A stretch of DNA of 64,000 nucleotides from Luscinia megarhynchos (lineage: Eukaryota; Chordata; Aves; Passeriformes; Turdidae). The notes under the pieces are model-generated. The model saw only the letters and a list, made by a program, of their open reading frames with translations. It did no database searches and was not told the origin of the DNA. This document shows positions 23,803-48,700 of the stretch, piece by piece. Where the stretch lies: assembly GCA_034336665.1 (NCBI GenBank), contig CM067590.1, positions 3,319,748-3,383,747 of the forward strand, in the 5' to 3' direction. The position numbers and the translations under genes were made by a program. Positions within the stretch are counted from its first letter, which is position 1. Each line of letters begins with the position of its first letter.

Positions 23803-26800
23803 CCGGGCCCCTCCGAGCCCCAGCCCCGTGCCCAACCCGGCAGGGCCCGCGGGGCAGGCCCAGGGTCCGGCTGGCCTGAGGCAGGCCCAAGCCCCGCACC
23901 GGCCCTTGCTGGCAGTGAGGCTCCTTGCCCATCCCAGCTCATTTCCACACCCTTCCCAAGCAGGACAGGCACCACCAGAGTTTCATTTTGCTTTATTTCA
24001 GTGCTGCCCTTGGCTGAGCGTGAGGGAAGGCAAAGGAAAAAGGTACTTCACCTACAGCTGGCCCCCAGAAAAACCTCTGATCTCCAAACAATGAAATATT
24101 CTGCTCTAGGATGCAAACTTTGGTGCTAAACCTGCTGCCTGAGGAGCAGATCCTGCAGCTCGTGTCCTGCAGGATCGATTGCATCCCCCCAGAGAGCAGT
24201 GGGGTGGGGAATTCAGCCACAGACTTTATTTCTGGAAGGACTTAGTTGCCATGGGGTCTCTTGCAAAGCCACACACACAAATGTGCCCATGCTGAGGCAG
24301 GATCAGGTCCTCGGAAGCCATTTGGAGAATAACAGGCAGGAGCACGGTTGGTACGTGTGAGCACACAGGGAGCTTTCATAAATTTTGGATGTTGCTCCAT
24401 GTCTATCTTTAAAAATTGCTACGTTTTCTGATTAAAAATAAAACCCTACATGACTCCAGCAATGTGGGCTGGCCTGTTGTGGTATTTATTTTTAAAAAGA
24501 ACAATATAGCAGCTGAGTTATTGTGACACCTCCTGCATATTGTGCAGTAGCTTTTTCACTTCAACATCTCCATATTAGTGGAAACTGTGACAGCTTCATG
24601 CCAAGGATTATTAATAGTGCAGGCAGGCTTTGTGTCCCTGCAGAATAAGGGTTGGAAAACAGGGCAGACAGTCTTGCCCCCAGTGGGGTTGGCATCCCGG
24701 TCCCCCTTTTTACATGGAGAGAAACTGAGTCACCCCAGCTTAGGCTCTGCTCAAGGGCAGAGAAATGCAATTTATAGTCAGTGTGTGCATGCAGCCAGAC
24801 CAGGTCCCTGTTGTCCCCTTCCCCGGCCCTGGAGCAGCACAGGCACCCTGCCCTCCCCTTGCAACAGCTTGCAGTCACTCCCTTCCAAGTGGGAAATGAA
24901 ATGCTCCTTTATTGGCATTTCAGTTGGCTACAAAATGTTCCATTTTATCTTTTTTTTTTTTCCCTCTCTCCTTACATTCTTCCAGGAAACACTCTAATTT
25001 ATGGTATAATCTTGGCAAATCCCAATTCAGGGGAACACAAACTCGTTTGTGCCTGGTAAATGACTTTTTAATGGGCCCATTTCCAGCTGGGCAATGCACC
25101 TGCATCTGAAGAAGGGGGGATTTTAGCCTGGCCCAGGCTGTGTGAGTCAGTGAATATGGCCTGGGCACAGAGGAGCTGGCCCCAAACACAGCCTGTGAAC
25201 AGTGGGGGTTCCCACAGCCCACCTCAGACCTGGCTTGAGAAATGAAGGTTTTTCCAGCACAGGAAAGGGAGTTCTGTGTAGGAGCTCTCCAAGTGAACCA
25301 ACATTTGTCTGCTGCAAAGCTGTTTGAAGGCAGTGTGGGGAAGCCCCCCATTCTCTCAGCATCTTAGCCAGGAATAAAGTCATGCTGGACTCTTGCTACA
25401 ACCAGGGCTGGGTCAGGGTTGGGCATGCAGGTGGGTTTGCAGAAAGCCATGGGGGACAGAGAGGGCAGAAACATTTTGCATTTCTAATGGAGCAAGAAGC
25501 TGTCCCAGTCCCTGGCCCCTCTGGAACAATTCATACAGAGATGTCCTAATGAAACCAGAGAAACTTCCTATTAGTTCCTAAAAGGAGCAGTCTAACAAAG
25601 CTGCCAAAAATAAATCTGTGTAATGAAGAGCCTTTGTAAATTATTCAGATATTATATCCCACTCCAGCACTGGTTCAAGGAGAGAGGTTGTACAGACATT
25701 TTCTGCTTGGAAGCTCTGGACACAAGGTGAAAGCCATGCTGTCATTATTATGAAAATGTAGGCTCTGAGATCCTGCTTTTACCATGAGAATACTCTCTCT
25801 TTCACCTGGCATTAAAGAGGAAGAAATAAAAAAGGCACAACAGTAATTCAGGCACTGAGACAAGGAAGGTTTTTTCCTCTTTCTCTGCAGCCTCAGGATC
25901 TCTCTTGATTCCATCACCTCAAGCTGACCACACACACAGGTGCTTTGCAGGATGGACTCAGGGATGTGGGGCACTGCCCAGCTCAGAGTGACACAGACAG
26001 GACCCCACTGGCTGTGGGGTGGCTCAGCCAGCAGCTCCTTTGCTTTTCACTTGTGGTTTGAATGCTGTGGCCTCCTTCCAGCAGGAACAGACCTGAGACC
26101 CACCAAACTCATTAAACTTCAGCTGCCCTTGGTACTCCACCTGCTGAGAAACCCCAGTCCCTCCCCAGGCTGCAATCCCTCACTGCCACCCTGTATTCAG
26201 ACATCTGTGAGGTATTTTTTAGGGGCCAGTGGTGGCAGCTTGTGGGCTATTAGCCCCAGCCAGCCCCAGCCACGCAGCTGGGGCTCAGAGAGTTTTCCCC
26301 TTCCTGCTTCCCTGCTCTTCCCCAGCCCCTCTTTGCCAGCAGCAGGGCTGGTTCCTGCTTTGATTTTGTTTTTCCCAGCCCTGCTGCCCCTGCACACTGG
26401 CAGCCCTGCCAGCTCTGTGCCACCTGGGGTGGGATGGGGAGGCCAGGACTGGTGGGGGAGGTCGGGCACTGGACCTTGGCCCCCTGCCACATCCAGGCCA
26501 GACTGTCCCTTATCACCCCTCTTATCACAGGGATTATTGGCTTTTTATATTAAACTTTCTCCAGATAGCATAACACAATCAGCCAGACACGAGGCAAGGG
26601 CTGGGCAGGCCCGGGAGTGATTTACACACAATCTGCCTTTCAAGTCCCTCTTTCACATAAGGGGCTGTTTTTCTTCTCTCCTTCACCACCTCCAACTCTC
26701 TGCTGCTGTTAAGAGCTGTGCAGGTCTCCCTGCTGCAGCAAAAGGCTGGGATGAGCAGTGGGGCTGCACAGGCTCCCAGGGAGCTGAGGGATCCAGCAGG

Positions 26801-29800
26801 GCAGCGCTCTTCTCCCCATGAACATGTCACTGGCAGGGCACAGATGCCTCCAGCAGAGCTGTCCCTCGCCCCCATCACCACCCAGTCCCATCTGCTCCAT
26901 CCCCTGGCACACCCAGGTGCCCCTGATGGGACACAGCAAGTCCCAGCACCTCAGTGCCCATGTGGGCAGCAGACAGAGCCCTTGCTCTGCACTGTATGTC
27001 CATGGTTCCATGCTCATTTCCTGCTGAAACTGTCTTGCTGCTTGCTTTCAGAGGCAAAAATGAACACCAGCCCAAATTCCTCGCCTACACCAAGAAGAAA
27101 AATGAGAAACTGTCCCTGGATGTGTGTAAGGTCCCAGCCAGGAATGGCCTGTAGGCAGAAAGGGCCTTTCTCCAAGAACAGCCTGGGTCCAGGCAGGCTT
27201 TTTACAGCTGGTAAAACATTCCTACCTCTTTGATCCCGTTTTATCAGTGACTTGGAATAATTGGGCTCCATTCCTCATGGTGGCTGCCCCCCACCCCTCC
27301 CTTCTGCTGTGGCCTGTGTTTTTGCTGCAGACTGATTAGGGGTAATTATCATCCTTTTTACCAGCCAAAGTGCAAGGAACAGTTCACACTCCTTGCAGGA
27401 AGCAGGAAAAGGATTTTGCAGCTGAGCTGTGATTAGGAAGCACATGGCAAGGATGCCTGAACCTGCTTGCTCCCTGGGTGGTGTCCCTGAGGCATCTGGT
27501 GGGAGATAAGCAGGAAATTTGGAGCTGTGAGACAGTCAGGGGGTCCAGGGGAATCCACTGACCCTTTGGTCATGAGAAGCTTCCCAGCACAATGAGTTTG
27601 CAGAAGCAGCATGTAAATCCCTCTGCATATGAAACCCAGACTGAGCCTGAAGGGAGGGACCCACAGGGGCTGGAATGGGCAAAGGAGCAGCTCCTTGACC
27701 AGGCCCATCTGTGCTGTGGGCATGGCCAGGCTTCAGGATTCTCCCCTCTCTCCTCTGGCTCCCTTGCTGGACACAGGGAGGAGAGAGACACCAATTTTAG
27801 GGTCAAAAGGATCACCCAGGTTTTCCTCTTGCCTCACATGACACAGATTCCTCCTGCCCTTGTGCAGGATCAGCGTTCATCTACTGCACTGGAGCTTCAC
27901 CAAATGCATATCTGCAGCAGTTTCTGAGATTTGCACAGGGAAGACAGATTAGTACACCCTTAAGAGTCTGTCTGTACTCAGTTAGTTCAGCAGCACTCCT
28001 CCAGGTAGGGAGAACATTTCTTCCTGACCTCAATTTATGACAAACACTGAAGCATGAGGCTGGATTGATTGCACAAGGAGATTGTGTCTTAGTAACTTGT
28101 GTGAATGCTGCAGCAGCTATGCTAATTCATCATTCCTTTATTTATGAAATCTGTGTGCAGGTTGAGTGCAATTAAATGATGTGCTTTGGGATCATAGGGG
28201 ATGAAAGGATCACAGAAAATGTAGGTTTGTTATCCTAGTTTACTGTGCACTGAGCCCACCTACAACACCATGACAAACCAGATGTGAAACATAAGGTTTA
28301 AAAAAACTAATCCAGCAATTGCTGTCACGGGCTGCATTTGTCAGCATTGTTTGATCTCGGTGCCTTTCCTCCTCTTTTCAGAGAACTCAAATCTCATGGC
28401 ATCTTCCTGTGACAGGCAATTGAAGAACTTGTAAAATTAATTTTGGGGGAGGCTGGAACACTTGACATGTGCTCTGCAGCTGGGTCCCTGGTCCCCATCA
28501 GTACCCAGAGAGAGCCCAGACACATTCCTCCTTTGAATATCACAAGAGAAAGAGACTCTGCAACCCCTCTGGGTAACCTGTGCTCTGTCAGCAGCACAAG
28601 AGTTCTTCCTCATATTCAAGGTGGAACTTCCTGTGCATCAGTTTCTGCCCATTGTCCTATTCCTCAGCAGCTGAGCAGAAACTGCTCCATCCTCTGGCAG
28701 CTCCCTTCAGATACTTACGGATATTGGTAAAATCCCCTCTTTCTCTTCTCCAGGCTGAACACACCCAGCTCCCTCAGCCTGGCAGGATCACCTCCCTGAC
28801 CTGCTGGCAATGCTTGCTCCCCTCTGCTCTCAAACATCTGGAGCTCAAAAGCAGTTAGAAATGGGGCCAGAATGGAGAAAAGGGATGGCACTCTGAAATT
28901 GTCTGCAGTGCTGCCCAGCACGATGTGTCTGCATCTCGATGGGCCTTGGGATCTTCCTCTCTGTAAACAAATGGGGGTCATCTTTGGGCTCAGCATTAAC
29001 TGCTGCAAATGTGGGCCATGGGAACAGTTGCTCTGCAAGTGGCCTGACACGTTCAGGATCAGCTTTCTGCAGGAACAGGGACACGGTGTCCAGGGAATTG
29101 CACAGCACACTGGTGACAGAGCTGAGGGAAATCCAAGGTCTCCTGGGAACCCTCTGAGCACCAAAACTTTTCCATTAGGGCAGAAGGGGAGGGAGTGGAT
29201 AGGTTGTTGTTGCTTGGAAACTGGCAGTTCTGTCATTCTTAAATAAAAACTTTGATCATGATTCATCAAAACTCAACATCTGTCGACCCAAATTTCCCAT
29301 GAGCGGGAGCCAAGCAAGTGGTCCAGAGGTTTGATGCAAATTTTATTGCTCCTTTTCTTTTGGCAAGATGTGGAAATTTCTTCAGGATCTGCTGGCCTTT
29401 ATATTTTGATACCTGCCCAGGAGAAGGCAACCAAAACAATAGCTCCCAACACACAGCACCTTATGGCTCAGAGCAGCCCAGCAACCCAACTTGGTAACTC
29501 ATTAGCAGCCCCAGACATGTTACCTGTGCTACCCTCAGCCTGGGGACATGCAAAGATGTCAAGTGGTTTGTCCAGTCAGGGCAGTGCTGCAGGGGTTACA
29601 GGTACCTCAGTCTCCTTAAGGACTGTCCAGACATGGGAGCTCCAAAGGGCACACGTGACAGGGAACAGCCACTGTGGCTTTGATCCTGGGTTTACTGAGC
29701 ACTTCTGTCTGCTGAATAATTTTCAGCTGCCAAAGCAAAATGACCACATCACCTTTGCCAGAGGTCTTGTGACGAGGGAGGAACAATCCTCCTGGCTGTG

Positions 29801-30469
29801 GGGCACCTGGGAAGGAAAGTGAGAGAATGTAACAAAGAGGGGTGAGTACTGATGCTGTTAAAGGCCAAACTATGGAGAGACCACTGAAAAAAAGTTAAAA
29901 CTTCTTTTAATTGAGGCAAAGAACTCATGGGAAGAGCACACGTGTAAGAGAGAATTTAAGTGGAAAATAGAACCTGTTGTTTGTGAGTGTCTTGTGTTTC
30001 TGTCTCAGCCAAACTGCCAAGAGGTAAGGACTGGCAAACCACTGCATGAGCCAGGCTGGTAACAAGGAAGGCAGGTATGTATCAGCTCTATCGTGCTTGT
30101 TAGGACCTTCAAAAAGACTGTTTAGATACAGACCCCAGGCAAGGCAAGGTAACAGGTATGGAACCACAGGTGTTTGAAGAAGGGTGTGTGCGTGTGGCGG
30201 GTCCAGGTGGCAGGTACTGTGCTTGGGGCAGGTTCCCACACCGCACAAGGGGCTGCTCTCACAGATGAAGCTGTGCTGGCAGCAAAAGAATGAACGCACG
30301 GCTGTGGCATGGAGGGGATGCATCAGGCAGTGGCTGGAGGACCTGTTACAGGTCAACAGCACCTGGTAGGAAGTAATGAGGAAACCTGGGATAAAGCCAG
30401 CTCTGAGCCCCTCAGTGTGGGGAGATGGAGAGTGAGGAGGTGGCACCCAGAGCTCAGCTGGCAGGCGCG

Positions 30470-30470
<1 letters not shown>
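23803..30470. other. Intergenic region between the TLE5 and GNA11 promoters (head-to-head genes)
   Basis: No coding exon is recognised. It contains one CR1 LINE fragment (about 28440-28860). AT-rich islands with homeodomain/POU-like words lie at about 24400-24500, 26520-26580, 27330-27370 and 28100-28180. The scattered open frames lack family similarity or paired splice sites. Confidence 0.5.
28440..28860 (-). mobile_element. CR1 LINE fragment, 5'-truncated and internally deleted
   Basis: The minus strand reads as the 3' part of a CR1 retrotransposon: a tgttcagcctggagaagaga block, then gacaatgggcagaaactga and a caggaagttccacct-like stretch, then a degenerate gttacccagag/gttgcagagtctc block. 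These follow the order of CR1 3' ORF2 sequence typical of bird genomes. It is degenerate with no open frame, so an old copy. Boundaries are approximate. Confidence 0.8.
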
Positions 30471-41650
<11,180 letters not shown>

Positions 41651-44600
41651 CCTGCTCTGCTCTTGCCCCTTGAGAGGCTTCTTTGTGAAGAAAAGACAAA
41701 AAAATGAAATTTTAAATATGACAGGAAAAAAAAAAAAAGTTTTAATTTTTGATGATGTAATGATTGCAAATTGTCTGATCTGTGGAGTGGCAAGTGCTCG
41801 GTGTTATCCTGGAGTCTCATGTCTCTGTCCACAGAGTAGTTGATTTCATATTTTTAACAAATTGCTTTTATGTCACAGTTAACGGGGATATGCCTCATTT
41901 CTTCAGCACCTTGCTTACTTCTTAATTTTTGCCAAGCAGCTAAGGCAGCCTCATCTTGATCTTTCCTTTGTTGCTAAGCCACGTTTTTTTTTTTTCCCCC
42001 TTTCATTCCCATGGTATATGTAGAAAAAAACAAAAATTCCCAACACTTTCCAGCTGAGATTGTGAATTCACTGGACTGTGGGAGTGCAGAATGCTACTGG
42101 TCCCTTTGCCTTGTGCTATAGGGTGCCTCTGGTGTAATTTGCTTATCCTGCTTCCTTCCCCTCCTTCTTTCCCTTCCCTTCCCCAGGACACGCTCCATGG
42201 TTCACTGTGATGAAATGTTGGGGAGGAGCGATTGCTCTCCAACTGTTGTGCAAAAAAAAAAACCAGAAAAAGGCAAAACAAACAAAAAGAAGCCATCACT
42301 TTTCCATTCTTTATATGTTCTGAGTAATTTTTTGTTATCAATTATAAAAGGTATGGAGACTGTGATTTTTTTTTTTTTAAATTATTGATGTTCTATACAT
42401 AGTTTGCTATGTGTTGCTGTATTTTGTTCATGGACTACAAATGATGGAAGCTCTTGGAGCAATAGCTGCTGAGCCTGGGGAAGTGCCTGACTGTAATTGT
42501 TCTTTTCTTTTTTTAATTTTATTTTATTTCATTTTTATTTCTTCTTTTTTCTTCTTCTTTCCCACACACATAAACACATCCCACCCACACCACAAGTGCG
42601 TGGCCGTGTGTGCACAAGGCTCAGTCTGCAGAGAGGAGCTGTTTTGTTGGGTAGAGTTCTTGACATCAAAGAGCAACTTCTCTGTGCAGCAGTTACCAAA
42701 AGCACAGAGTGGTTGTGGCATTCGAACATCAGACTTTGCCTGGATTGAAAACCTTAGTCTTGTGCCATCCTCTAGGTCTTTTCTTGCTGCCTAGTAGCAA
42801 TCAAGCCTTGTTTTATTGCATTTTGTGCCAGTGTGTGAATGACTTTGCAAGAATTCCTCAGCCTTGTCCAGCTTGAAGAGTTTCAGAGAGGACCAGAGCT
42901 GGAGGGTGACAGGGTCTGGTAGGATTCTTACTTGGGGAGATTGAAGGTAGCTCTTGGAGGGAGCAGCAGTTCTGTCTCTCCTGTTGATGCATTCCCCTGA
43001 GGCACACTCTGCTGTGTCCCTTTTGGAGGAGTATGGGATCCTCTTTGGAAGACTTGCACACATCCTTGCTGCAGGGTGCCCGTGATCATTGTGTTGGCAG
43101 TGGTGGTTAATTGTTAGCAGTGGCTGCTGCAGAACCCAGAGAGCCCTGCCCTGGCTGCACTTGGTGCAGCAGGAGAGGAGAAGAGGCAGCAGCACTTGCT
43201 GGAAGGCAGAGTGGATGTAGTTCTGGATTCTGAGCACCACCTGACTCTCCACCGAGCAGGAGGAGATGAAGCCTTTGCACATAGGAGAGCTTTATTTTCC
43301 GGAGGCAAGGCAAGTCAAGGTGCTGAAGGGCTGCTGCCAGCCTGGGAGAAAGAAGTGCATTGGCAAGGCAGGGAGAGAGGGAGTGGGAAGCAGGAGATGT
43401 GACCCACGGCTGGACGTGTGTCAGTCAGCCATCACTGATGCTTCTGTTTCAATTCCAACAAGTAGCATTGGGTCCAAATTCTCTGGATCACCCAGATTGC
43501 CCCCATGAAGGCTGCCAGTAGAAAAAAGACTAAACGAGCTGCACTGTTGAAGGGGGCTGTTGATATTTTGTCTCTTTTGTAGACAGAGCACTACATCAGT
43601 GTTTTGCACAACATTGTAAGAGTAAATCTAACTATCTGAGATGCTTAAGATGCTTTGATCTAGAACACTAAACTATGGAGGGACATCATTTTGAATAATT
43701 ATGTTGATAGGTCCCTCATTTTCCAGAGTAGCTGAGCGAAGCTTCTGTGTGCTCAGAGCACTACAGAGCAAAGCAAGCTCAGCTCCAAGTGATTACAGAG
43801 CTCAAGTTGGAACAGTAGCCATGGGACCAACAGTTGAAGAGCCAGTCTGAGTGGTGATGCTGAGGGAAACACAGCATCTCTTTAGAGTAGCCATGCTCTG
43901 GACTGCATTTAACCCTTGGGAAGAATGAGAGGGATTCCCATGTGTCAGACAGCTTTGCATCAATTTTACTGCTTTTTTTTTTTTCATCTTTATGCCAAAT
44001 TGATCCAGTTTGTAGAAATTGTCTTATAAAGAGGAATTTATAATCATATATTCTAAGTGCTGCTCCTCTGCAGCAGAAGGCAGCACCAGCCTCTTCCGCT
44101 TCTGTGATCCTTTTGTAAATGGTTCACACTACAGCTGTTGCCAGCAATGAGCCTGGCACTGAGATACACAGGTTCTTGGAAAATAACTTCCCAGAAGTTT
44201 CTCTTTTCCAAGGTGAATGATGGTGGTACTTCCACTTGAATCAGAAACTTTTTTCGTCTTGTTTTGTACCTTCCCCTTTCTTTAAGAGCTGCTGCCCTGG
44301 CACAGGAGGAGGGATCTTGGCATCTGTCTCTTGCAGAGTGACTCTGCATCGTGGCAGGCAACTGTGGGAGGCTGTGGGCACAAGGATTTAGGGAATGTGC
44401 TGTACCTTGTGGGGCACCTGCTTGGGGTAGCTGTTGGCCTGAGAACTGGCTCAGGGCAGGGAGGGAAGGGCCAAGTGTTGCTCAGTGGCTCTCGTTGAGT
44501 TCCTGAAGCCTCCTCCTGGACTGGGGTAGGAATGGGTCAGACCTGTACACGTCACCTGCAGTTGTCTGTGACTGTGTCATGTGTGAGAAGATACCAGTGT

Positions 44601-45159
44601 TAGCACGTGCTTTCCTTAGCAAGCAGCTGCTTGTGTGCCTCCAGCTTGGCCAGTGAAGTGTTCCTGCAGAACTGGCTCCTGTCTCTGTTGGCTGGCAAAT
44701 GCCTGCCCTAGCAAAAGTGCCAAACCTTAAAACCAAATTTGCCTGTATCAGCCTTTCTGAAAGTGAGGCCTGTCAGAATCCTCTGCAGGTTGAGAGTGAC
44801 TTTCAGAAGAGAGGTAAAATTGGGTTGTTGTAGGGAATCTAGAGTCTGAGGAGTTGTCTCCTTGCTAACCTCTGCTCCTTGTGCACTTTTAATCTTTGTT
44901 CTGTTAAGAAACCAACATACTTTGAACTAGTTTGAAACTTGAAGTCAGTGAGCAGAGGACCATCCCTGTTCCTTGCACCATTCCATGTGGATTGGCTACC
45001 TGGTGAGCAAAAGCCCCTTCCAGCTGCAGCGTGTCAGCTCCTGCCCTTCCTGCCTCCCCCCTTCTCCTCCAGTTGGATTCTTTGGTCTCTTGTTGTTGCT
45101 TCCTAGCAATGTTGGCCTTGCGTTCAACTACGGTTTTTCTTCATGTGTTTTATTGGTTT

Positions 45160-45222
45160 AAAAAAAAAGAAAAAAAAAGAAAAAAAAATTTAAAAAAAAA
45201 AAAAAAAGAAAAAAAAAAAGTA
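45160..45222. repeat. A-rich low-complexity tract in GNA11 3' UTR
   Basis: About 60 bp of adenine runs broken by single G and a few T residues. Prone to internal oligo(dT) priming and assembly error. Confidence 0.8.
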
Positions 45223-45725
45223 CTTCCGGAGTGTGCTGACCATTGTATTGTCCTGTACAGAGCCCAGGTCGTTAGAGTCCAGCAGAGATAAAGTGTGTTA
45301 TGCAGCACCCAGTTTTTTAAGAGTATGGTTTGTGCCAATGCCCCTTCTTTAGTAGTGCCAGAGACTCTTTACAAGTGCCAATGTGGTGGAAATTATTTGG
45401 TTATACTTGTATATTATAGGATCCTGATTTAAGACAATTTAAACATTATCCTATTTAAAAAGAATACTATATAAAATGCTGTTTTTAAACCTTGTCATTT
45501 GCAATGCATGTATTGTTGTGCGTGTTGGGGGGCGGGGAGGGAAGAGGGTAGGGTAAAGGAGTTTCTGAATAAGATGCCCAGTGTCAGGATCTATTCAGAC
45601 TCCAAACTGTCTCATTCCAGTCCAGGAGTGTGATTGTTTCTTGGAATGATCCCACTCTGACTGCTGGGCAACACGCTTATTACAGAAATATCTGATGGAA
45701 ATTGATTTTCATATCTTTCTCCTGA

Positions 45726-45755
45726 AATAAACTCTCTGTTTGAAATTGGAATAAA
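45726..45755 (+). terminator. Tandem poly(A) signals of GNA11
   Basis: Two AATAAA hexamers (45726-45731 and 45750-45755) within 30 bp, followed by a GT-rich stretch (ttgtgtgtgtgtttc, about 45779-45793) that fits a downstream element. Confidence 0.65.
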
Positions 45756-45775
45756 TTTTGTTCCTAAAAGCCGTG

Positions 45776-48700
45776 GTGGTTGTGTGTGTGTTTCTTCTCT
45801 CCTGTCTTTTCCCTCTTCTCTTCCTTCCTGGTGCCCTGTGGGACCTGCAGTTCTGCCTCCTGTCAGAAAATCAGGCATAGAAACAAAGAATGTTTTGGTA
45901 AATATAAAGTATAATGCACCATAATTATATATAATGCACTGTGCCAGTAATTCTGAAGAGTGAGCAGGGTCTGACTGGGAGTTTAAGGTGCAGGGATGCA
46001 ATGGTGGCATCTTGATTTGAAGTTTTCCAGGATTTTGGAGTAGGTTTGCTAAGTGAAATTGTTGGTGTTTGCTGCTTCCTCTTGCTTTGGTGTCAGCCCA
46101 TTGCAGGCACAATTCCAAGCAGGATATCTGTTGCCAATAGCAGGAATGTTGGTGGAACCAGAACTGCTTCCAGTCTTGCCTGTTAGAAACGTGGACTGAA
46201 ATATGAAACGGCTTAAAATCATCCCTTAAGGAGTCCAGGGCTGGATGACTGTAAAAGCTTCCACAAAGCCATTTCCTGAGATGGAGTTCCTAGAGCTTAA
46301 TTCCTTTTCTCTGGGCTCATTCTCCAGGAATGTTGCATTAAATCAGCTGGGAGTGGGTAGAGATGGCCAATTTCCTCTATGTAAAGGTTTCCTGTGTTTT
46401 CAGGAAGCTGCAGCTGAGGATGTTCTGCTCCCTTCAAGGTCACTTAGCACAGGTGAAGCTGCAGCTCCTGGGCAGCCTGAAACATTTTGTTGGCTCCCAC
46501 TAGGAAGGGAGCAGTGGTCTGGTAACCAGAGCATTAATTTTTTATTTCCTAGTTATGAGTGAGTATTTTTGCTGTTCTCAGAGTTTCTCCTCACCAGCTG
46601 GGGAGCAGTGTCAGCACTCCCTGTCCTCAGCTCCCTGTGAGCCATGTGTGGTGCTGCTCTCTGCAAAGAGCCAAACATGCTCTGTTTAAATAAAGCAAAG
46701 CAACAAGTTGGGGCTCTTCAAGTAAAAAAAATGAAGTCTTTAAAGCCCAGTGTTTCCAGCTGACTGTGAGGGCCTTGTGCTTTGGCCTTTTGCAGCCTCC
46801 AGGTGTGTGTGGCAGCAGAGGAGCAGCCCAGGGAAGGAGGCAGCTGTTGGGCAGCAGCTGAGAGAACAGCCCATGCAGCAGGTTCACAGTTGCTGCTTTC
46901 CCAAGGACCACTCCAGCTTAGGCTGGAAAAGTGTCCCAGCAGCACAGAGAGCTCCTCCTCACCTCCAGCTCACAGCTCCTGCAATCCTCCCCTGTCCATC
47001 CTGCAAGGAGTGGCTTCAGGAATATGGGAGGCTGTGGCATGAGGCCACCTGCCACTGCCTGGAGAATTCCTTTGGCCTGCCCCAGAGGGAGGAACTCAGC
47101 AAAAGAGAGCTGCCAGAGCTGGGCTGTGGGCCAGGGGAATGTCCTGATAAGCTGAGCTGGCCCAAAAACTGGAGTTGTGGCAGTGCTGCAAATCACTTTA
47201 AACCTGGCCACTGGACAGCCCTGCCAACACCAAAGCAGGTCCTTGGGGTCGTGCACAGGGGTAAACCAGGTGTGAATGAAAGAAAATTTTGTATTTTTCG
47301 TGTTTAAAACATCCCATGTGCGAAAAAAGGGCAAAGAAAAAAAGAGTTTGGGATTTGCCTTGTTCTTGGACAACCATCATCCTCCCAGCAGGAGGAAGTT
47401 CTTCCCTTTGAGCATTCCCTTTGCCCTCTTGGGAAGAGAGGGAAGTATCTGTCCAGCATAAGGTCCATGTCCTGTGCAATTTATAAAGCAGCAATATAAA
47501 GCCTCCCTCCTCTACTTCAGTGTCTCTCCTGTGTTATCCAGGTCCCACACAGGGCTCTGAAGTTGATGTGCAGCTCAGGAGCTCAGCTTGGCCTGTGGGA
47601 TGGCAGCTGCTGTTGGGATATTTCTGTCAAGAGCTCCTTGAGCCCTGGGCTCCGCAGGGGCTTCTTCTAACCCAAGCTGTTTCCTGTGTGCCCTCCCAGT
47701 GATACCAGTTTGGTATAATTGTCCTCGAGCTGCTTTATCTCCTGCCATGCAGCCTGACCAGGAAGTTAAGCCTCCACAAGCAATTTTTGTAACATCTCCA
47801 CCGTGGGTGGAGAACTCATGGCTTTTGAAGAGTTTTTGTGGCTGGACTGTGTGACAGAGACTCACACTTGGGCTGTGTGAAGCTTCTGGGTGAGCCCAGC
47901 TGCTGAGCTGGGTGAGGATGTGGCTCACCAGGGAGCTCAGCTGCTGCCCAGGGCTGTTCTACACCCCTGGCCAAGTGCTGTCATTTATCCCTGGCCACTC
48001 CTGTGCACTGCTCCTGGAGCTGCTCCTCCCTTCATCTCAGGTGAGTATCTGTAGCTCCTGGCCATGGAAATAAATGGTGTTTTTATGGAGCTCCCCAAAG
48101 ACAGGTCTCTCCTGCTCTGCTTGTTCCCATCCTCCCTGCCAGTGACTCAGCCCTTCAGTCTCCAGCTCTCCAAGAGGTGACAGGCTCCTTGCACAGAAGA
48201 TGCAGGATGAGAACTGGGAAATTCTTCTGGGCAGGATTTGGGAGCCTCAAAAGAAAAGAAGCCTCTGCTCAATGTCAGCTTTGCAATCCTGGATTCAGAG
48301 CAGATTAAATGATGTAAAGAACCCTGGGGGAAAGGGGTGCTTTTCCTCAGCTCAGCTGTGAATTTGCTTCCAAAGTGCAGGAGTTAAGTTCTTTTGATGG
48401 GTTTGGAAGTTGTTTAGAGACAGAACCTTGAAGAACACACCCTGTTGCCAACCCAAAGAGGGCACTCTGGGCATGAAAAACTCAGCAGAAATGTGCTGGA
48501 GGTGCTTTCCTTGTGCAACATCACCCACAGCAAAAACCACTGATAACTCTGTTCAGCTGCAGATTTTCTTAGTCAGGTGAGTGACCTGGGGACTTTTAGA
48601 CATCTTGAATTATAAGGTTTGGAAAATATTTGGAATCTTCACAACTTTGGCCTTGTGTTTCATGTCCAGTGCTGCCACAGATGTTGGAATGGCCTCTGAC

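Larger units (their letters stand above)
41651..45775 (+). other. GNA11 3' UTR
   Basis: AT-richer DNA following the GNA11 stop, with no open frame of note. It contains T- and A-runs and an A-rich low-complexity block (about 45160-45222). It ends after tandem AATAAA signals at 45726-45731 and 45750-45755. A 3' UTR of about 4.1 kb is an inference; shorter alternative ends are possible. Confidence 0.6.

Noticed and set aside
22643..24094. 483-codon plus-strand open frame across the TLE5 CpG island and minisatellite
   Set aside because: It is the antisense of TLE5 exon 1 plus a stop-poor GC-rich island and a tandem repeat whose period keeps frames open. Its Arg/Pro/Ala-rich composition and lack of any family motif mark it as an artefact.
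46685..46700. AATAAA near 46690 as an extended GNA11 3' end
   Set aside because: The tandem signals at 45726 and 45750 are better supported by a GT-rich downstream element. A further signal alone is not evidence of use.
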